From NCBI GenBank assembly GCA_964565705.1, contig CAZMGD010000098.1:1-16394 (forward strand): 16,394 nt of DNA, read 5' to 3'. Position numbers and translations under genes: made by a program. The first letter of the stretch is position 1, and the number at the start of each line of letters is the position of its first letter. This stretch comes from CAZMGD01 sp964565705 (GTDB taxonomy: Bacteria > Actinomycetota > Acidimicrobiia > Acidimicrobiales > Ilumatobacteraceae). Shown here piece after piece: positions 13,869-16,394 of this stretch. Below the pieces are notes generated by a model. It worked only from the letters and a program-made list of their open reading frames with translations, had not been told where the DNA came from and ran no database searches.

Positions 13869-14420
13869 ATGCGCGTTCCCCGCACCTTCGTGTTCGTCGA
13901 CCTGTCCGGGTTCACGAACTACACGGCCGCCAACGGCGACGATGCCGCCGGCGCGTTGCTCGCGTCGTTCCGCGCGCTGACCCGCGAGGTGGCCTCCGAC
14001 CGCGGCGTGCGCATCGCCAAGTGGCTCGGTGACGGTTGCATGGTCGTCGCCGTGGACGAGACCGACGGGGTGCGCTTCGCGCTGGAGTTGCAGGAGCGCG
14101 CCACGCCGCTGTGCGCCCCGCTGGCCGTACGCATCGGGGTCGCCACCGGGTACGCCCTGCTGTTCGAGGGCGACGACTACATCGGATCCGCCGTCAACCT
14201 CGCGTCACGACTCTGCGACGCGGCCGGGGCCGAAGAGGTCTTGATGCCCGCGTCACAGCTCGACACGCTGCCGACAGGTGTCACCGCCCACCCGCACTCG
14301 GCACTGAACCTGCGCGGCTTCCCGGGCCCGGTCGACGTCGTGCAGCTCAGCGGTCACATCACGGCCGACGGTCGCAACGATACCGGTGAGCTGTGGACCC
14401 GCTCGCCGTTCGTCGCCTGA
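13869..14420 (+). CDS. Class III nucleotidyl cyclase, catalytic domain only
   Basis: Predicted to form cyclic AMP from ATP, 183 residues, consisting almost only of the cyclase homology domain. The metal-binding aspartates are Asp11 (VDLSGFT) and Asp55 (WLGDG). The residues that select adenine are Lys51 (AKWLGDG) and Asp103 (DDYIG). The transition-state residues are Asn110 and Arg114 (VNLASRL). All are present, so an active homodimer is plausible. There is no receptor, HAMP, membrane or other regulatory domain, so control must come from transcription or a partner. The gene directly abuts the downstream glycosidase-like gene (TGA then ATG with no gap) and diverges from the VWA gene. Adenylate rather than guanylate specificity rests on the Lys/Asp pair. 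Confidence 0.85.
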   Translation: MRVPRTFVFVDLSGFTNYTAANGDDAAGALLASFRALTREVASDRGVRIAKWLGDGCMVVAVDETDGVRFALELQERATPLCAPLAVRIGVATGYALLFEGDDYIGSAVNLASRLCDAAGAEEVLMPASQLDTLPTGVTAHPHSALNLRGFPGPVDVVQLSGHITADGRNDTGELWTRSPFVA

Positions 14421-15335
14421 ATGTACTACGGCATCAACCTCTCGCTCGGCGACGGATTCGACACCCGGTACGCCGAGGATCTCGCCCTGCTCGCCGAGCA
14501 CGGCCTGCACGACGTCCGCCTGCCGGTGGACTGGGCATCCCTGCAACCACGGGCCGGAGCGTGGGACGAGGAGCGCGCCGAGTGGTACCGCCACGTGCTC
14601 GATGCCGCTGACGCGTCCGGCGTCCGGGTGTGGCTGGCGCTGTTCGACCGAGCCGCGGCGATCCCCGGCTGGTTCCTCGACGAGCGCGGCTTCGTCGACG
14701 ACCGGGCGACCGCGCGCTTCTGGCCGCGCTGGGTGGAGGCGGTCGCCGAAGCGTTCGGTGCCCGCGTGTCAGGGTGGTTCCCGTTCGACGATCCCGTCGG
14801 ACGTGCGGCCGAATCGGCCGGCGACGACTCGCTGCGTCACCAGGAGGCGATCGTCAACCTGCTCACCGCCTGGCGCGACTCGTGGCGGATCCTGCGCGGC
14901 GGTCCACCGGTCGCGACCTCGCTCGGCGCGTTCGGGCCCAAGGTCGAAAACGACTGGTGGGCCACGGTGTGGCTGCACAGCCTCCACGACGGCGTGCTCG
15001 CCGTGCCCGGACGGGGCGAGCGCGAACTGGCCGACCTCGACGGCGCCTGCGACGTGGTCGGTCTGCGCCTGGCCGTCGACGGCACACCGATCGGTTGGGA
15101 GCGCCACGTCGGCGACGCGCTCCACCGCGCCGCCGAGGCGCTGCCGAACCACCAGTTGGCCATCGCCCAGCTCGCCGTCAAGGGCCCCGACGCCGACGAA
15201 CAGGGCATCTTGTTCCAGGCAGCATCGTCGGTGATCGCGCAGACGGGCACCGACATCGCGGTCGCGTTCACGCCGTTCAGCCACCTGTTCACCCTCGACC
15301 GCGACCCCCGCCCGACCCTCGGCGCCTGGCACTGA
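14421..15335 (+). CDS. Family 1 glycoside hydrolase-like protein with altered catalytic site
   Basis: A 304-residue protein whose first half follows the barrel pattern of family 1 glycosidases: HDVRLPVDWASLQPRAGAWD (30-49), a helix with YRHVLDAADASGVRVWLALF (56-75), then RFWPRWVEAVAEAFGARVSGWF (99-120). Family members carry N-E-P with the acid/base glutamate after that helix; here it reads FDDP (122-125), with Asp at the Glu position. The nucleophile motif I/T-E-N-G appears to correspond to AIAQL (247-251), with Gln250 in place of Glu. The protein is also shorter than the usual 440-480 residues. It may be a non-catalytic sugar-binding relative, or a barrel of another family such as GH5 or GH10. 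No signal peptide is present. Translational coupling with the cyclase gene is likely. Confidence 0.5.
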   Translation: MYYGINLSLGDGFDTRYAEDLALLAEHGLHDVRLPVDWASLQPRAGAWDEERAEWYRHVLDAADASGVRVWLALFDRAAAIPGWFLDERGFVDDRATARFWPRWVEAVAEAFGARVSGWFPFDDPVGRAAESAGDDSLRHQEAIVNLLTAWRDSWRILRGGPPVATSLGAFGPKVENDWWATVWLHSLHDGVLAVPGRGERELADLDGACDVVGLRLAVDGTPIGWERHVGDALHRAAEALPNHQLAIAQLAVKGPDADEQGILFQAASSVIAQTGTDIAVAFTPFSHLFTLDRDPRPTLGAWH

Positions 15336-15359
15336 ACTCAGCGACCGATCTCCTCCGTT

Positions 15360-15403
15360 CTCGGGAGGGTTTTGGCTGCTCTGGCAGCCAAGAAGCTCCC
15401 GAG
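15360..15403. terminator. Imperfect stem-loop related to the one at 11692, between convergent genes
   Basis: An outer 8-bp stem, CTCGGGAG (15360-15367) with CTCCCGAG (15396-15403), and an inner 10-bp stem with one G-U pair (15370-15379 with 15384-15393) are split by a two-base mismatch. The loop is TCTG. It starts 24 bases after the glycosidase-like stop and 25 bases after the convergent AAA gene stop, so it can end both transcripts. The left flank and arm closely match the hairpin at 11692-11737. Confidence 0.65.
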
Positions 15404-15428
15404 TTCGGTGGGGTGTCCGGGGCCGGGG

Positions 15429-16394
15429 TCAGCGGCCGCGGTAGGTGGACTGGCGCCCAGCGGCGTCCTTGTTGAGGCGCTTGGAGAGGTGCAGGCCCTC
15501 GAGCACGAACTCCACCGCGGCAGCGCCGGCGGCCGGTGACTCGTCGCCTCCGGTGAGCGCCTGCACCGGAGCGCGCAGCGCCGGCACGGTCTCGATGAGG
15601 GAGATCAGCTCGGCCGAGGTCACGTCCTCGCCGGTGTGGGCGATCGCACCCTCGTCGAACGCGGCGATGACGTCGCGCACCTGCTCCGGGCTGACCCGCT
15701 CCTTGTAGACCGTGAGCACCGCGGACTTGATGAGGTTCTCGAGGATCGCGCCCTCGCGGCCCTCCTCCAGCGACTCGATCTCGATCTTGCCGCTGCTCGA
15801 TGCGGCGAGCGCGTCGAGGTCGCACACCCTCGGCACGACGACTGTCTCGCCGGCACGCAACGCGCGCCGCAGCGCGTTGGCTGCGAGCACCTCGTAGTTG
15901 CTGACCGTGAGCCGGACGCTCACGCCGCTGCGCTGGTTGACATGGCTGCTCGCCCGGGCCAGGTGGCTGAACGTGGCGATGACCTCGCCCATGTAGTCCG
16001 GCACCCGGACCTGCGCCCCGCCGACGTCGAACGTGCGCGCCTCGGTGCGCATGATCGCGATCTCGGTCGGGACCTCGAGCGGGTAGTGGGTGCGGATCTG
16101 GCTACCGAAGCGATCCTTCAGCGGGGTGATGATCCGACCGCGGTTCGTGTAGTCCTCCGGGTTGGCAGATGCCACGAGCATCACGTCGAGCGGGAGGCGG
16201 ATCTTGTAGCCACGCACCTGCACGTCGCGCTCCTCCAACACGTTGAGGAGACCGACCTGGATGCGCTCGGACAGGTCGGGCAGCTCGTTGATCGCGAAGA
16301 TCCCGCGGTTGGTGCGCGGCACCAGCCCGTAGTGCAACGTCAGCTCGTCGCTGAGGTACCGGCCCTCGGCCACCTTGATCGGGTCGACCTCGCC
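15429..16394 (-). CDS. MoxR/magnesium-chelatase-like AAA+ ATPase; N-terminus beyond window
   Basis: The frame stays open to the window edge (GEVDPIKVAEGRYLSDE at the visible start), so the in-frame GTG at 16373 is internal, and the Walker A motif lies outside. The 321 visible residues include the Walker B region RTNRGIFAINELPDL, where Asn replaces the usual Asp before the Glu. They also include the LLNVLEERDVQVRGY insert, sensor 1 (VASANPEDYTNRGRI) and the arginine region PLKDRFGSQIRTHYPL. A helical C-terminal domain ends in EGLHLSKRLNKD. This pattern matches the actinobacterial chelatase-like ATPases typified, as I recall, by M. tuberculosis Rv0958, which is encoded beside a VWA partner. Here the VWA gene lies 1.7 kb downstream on the same strand, past two opposing genes. 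Confidence 0.88.
   Translation of the reverse strand, partial: GEVDPIKVAEGRYLSDELTLHYGLVPRTNRGIFAINELPDLSERIQVGLLNVLEERDVQVRGYKIRLPLDVMLVASANPEDYTNRGRIITPLKDRFGSQIRTHYPLEVPTEIAIMRTEARTFDVGGAQVRVPDYMGEVIATFSHLARASSHVNQRSGVSVRLTVSNYEVLAANALRRALRAGETVVVPRVCDLDALAASSSGKIEIESLEEGREGAILENLIKSAVLTVYKERVSPEQVRDVIAAFDEGAIAHTGEDVTSAELISLIETVPALRAPVQALTGGDESPAAGAAAVEFVLEGLHLSKRLNKDAAGRQSTYRGR

Noticed and set aside
11654..14032. A 792-codon open frame on the plus strand across the VWA gene
   Set aside because: Leu/His/Arg-rich translation with no motif. It is antisense to the VWA gene, whose MIDAS residues are intact, and it runs across the hairpin and the start of the cyclase gene.
16371..16373. GTG at 16371-16373 as the start of the AAA+ ATPase
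   Set aside because: The frame stays open to the window edge, and the residues before it (GEVDPIK) read as conserved family sequence, so the true start is outside.

Overview
This window is very GC-rich (about 70% by eye), uses GTG starts freely, and has many overlapping or abutting genes. The gene families are typical of Actinomycetota: a MalT-type LuxR regulator, DUF6325 and SHOCT-like small proteins, and a paired AAA+ ATPase and VWA protein. The overall style suggests a free-living aerobic actinobacterium, perhaps of the Acidimicrobiia (Ilumatobacter-like). That placement is inference. There are no rRNA or tRNA genes, CRISPR arrays, transposases or prophage genes, and no gene-free stretch exceeds about 200 bases.

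Layout. (1) 1-1108, minus: a haem catalase of the large-subunit (KatE/HPII) type, cut off just after its haem-ligand tyrosine. (2) 1309-8979, plus: a tightly packed five-gene unit. It holds a large MalT-like ATPase/LuxR regulator, a Tat-exported lipoprotein substrate-binding protein, two Dpp/Opp-type permeases, and one protein fusing the two ABC ATPases. Four-base overlaps join the transporter genes, so this is a complete peptide-type importer with its probable regulator in the same operon. (3) 8980-10356: a divergent small-protein module, with a DUF1269-like membrane protein on the minus strand and a DUF6325-like protein plus a SHOCT-like protein on the plus strand. Two strong palindromes lie in the shared upstream region. 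(4) 10424-11638, minus: an acyl-CoA dehydrogenase with an unusually readable promoter. It has a -35, a -10 six bases from the ATG (suggesting a leaderless transcript), and a GTTACC-N4-GGTAAC operator in the spacer. (5) 11738-13750, minus: a VWA-domain protein with intact MIDAS residues and a methionine-rich middle. Its usual partner, a MoxR/chelatase-type AAA+ ATPase, runs off the right edge (15429-16394, minus). (6) 13869-15335, plus: a two-gene unit lying between these partners in the opposite direction. It encodes a stand-alone class III nucleotidyl cyclase with all catalytic residues, then a protein resembling family 1 glycoside hydrolases in which both catalytic glutamates appear to be replaced.

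The least ordinary observations are four. Two hairpins of one sequence family, at 11692-11737 and 15360-15403, differ by compensatory base-pair changes, and each lies beside the 3' end of a minus-strand AAA/VWA gene. The AAA+/VWA pair is split by an inverted cyclase/pseudo-glycosidase cassette. The glycosidase-like active site is degenerate. The acyl-CoA dehydrogenase has a leaderless promoter with a built-in operator. I did not find a clearly new defence or mobile system. The cyclase/pseudo-glycosidase cassette inside the AAA/VWA locus is the best candidate for something undescribed.
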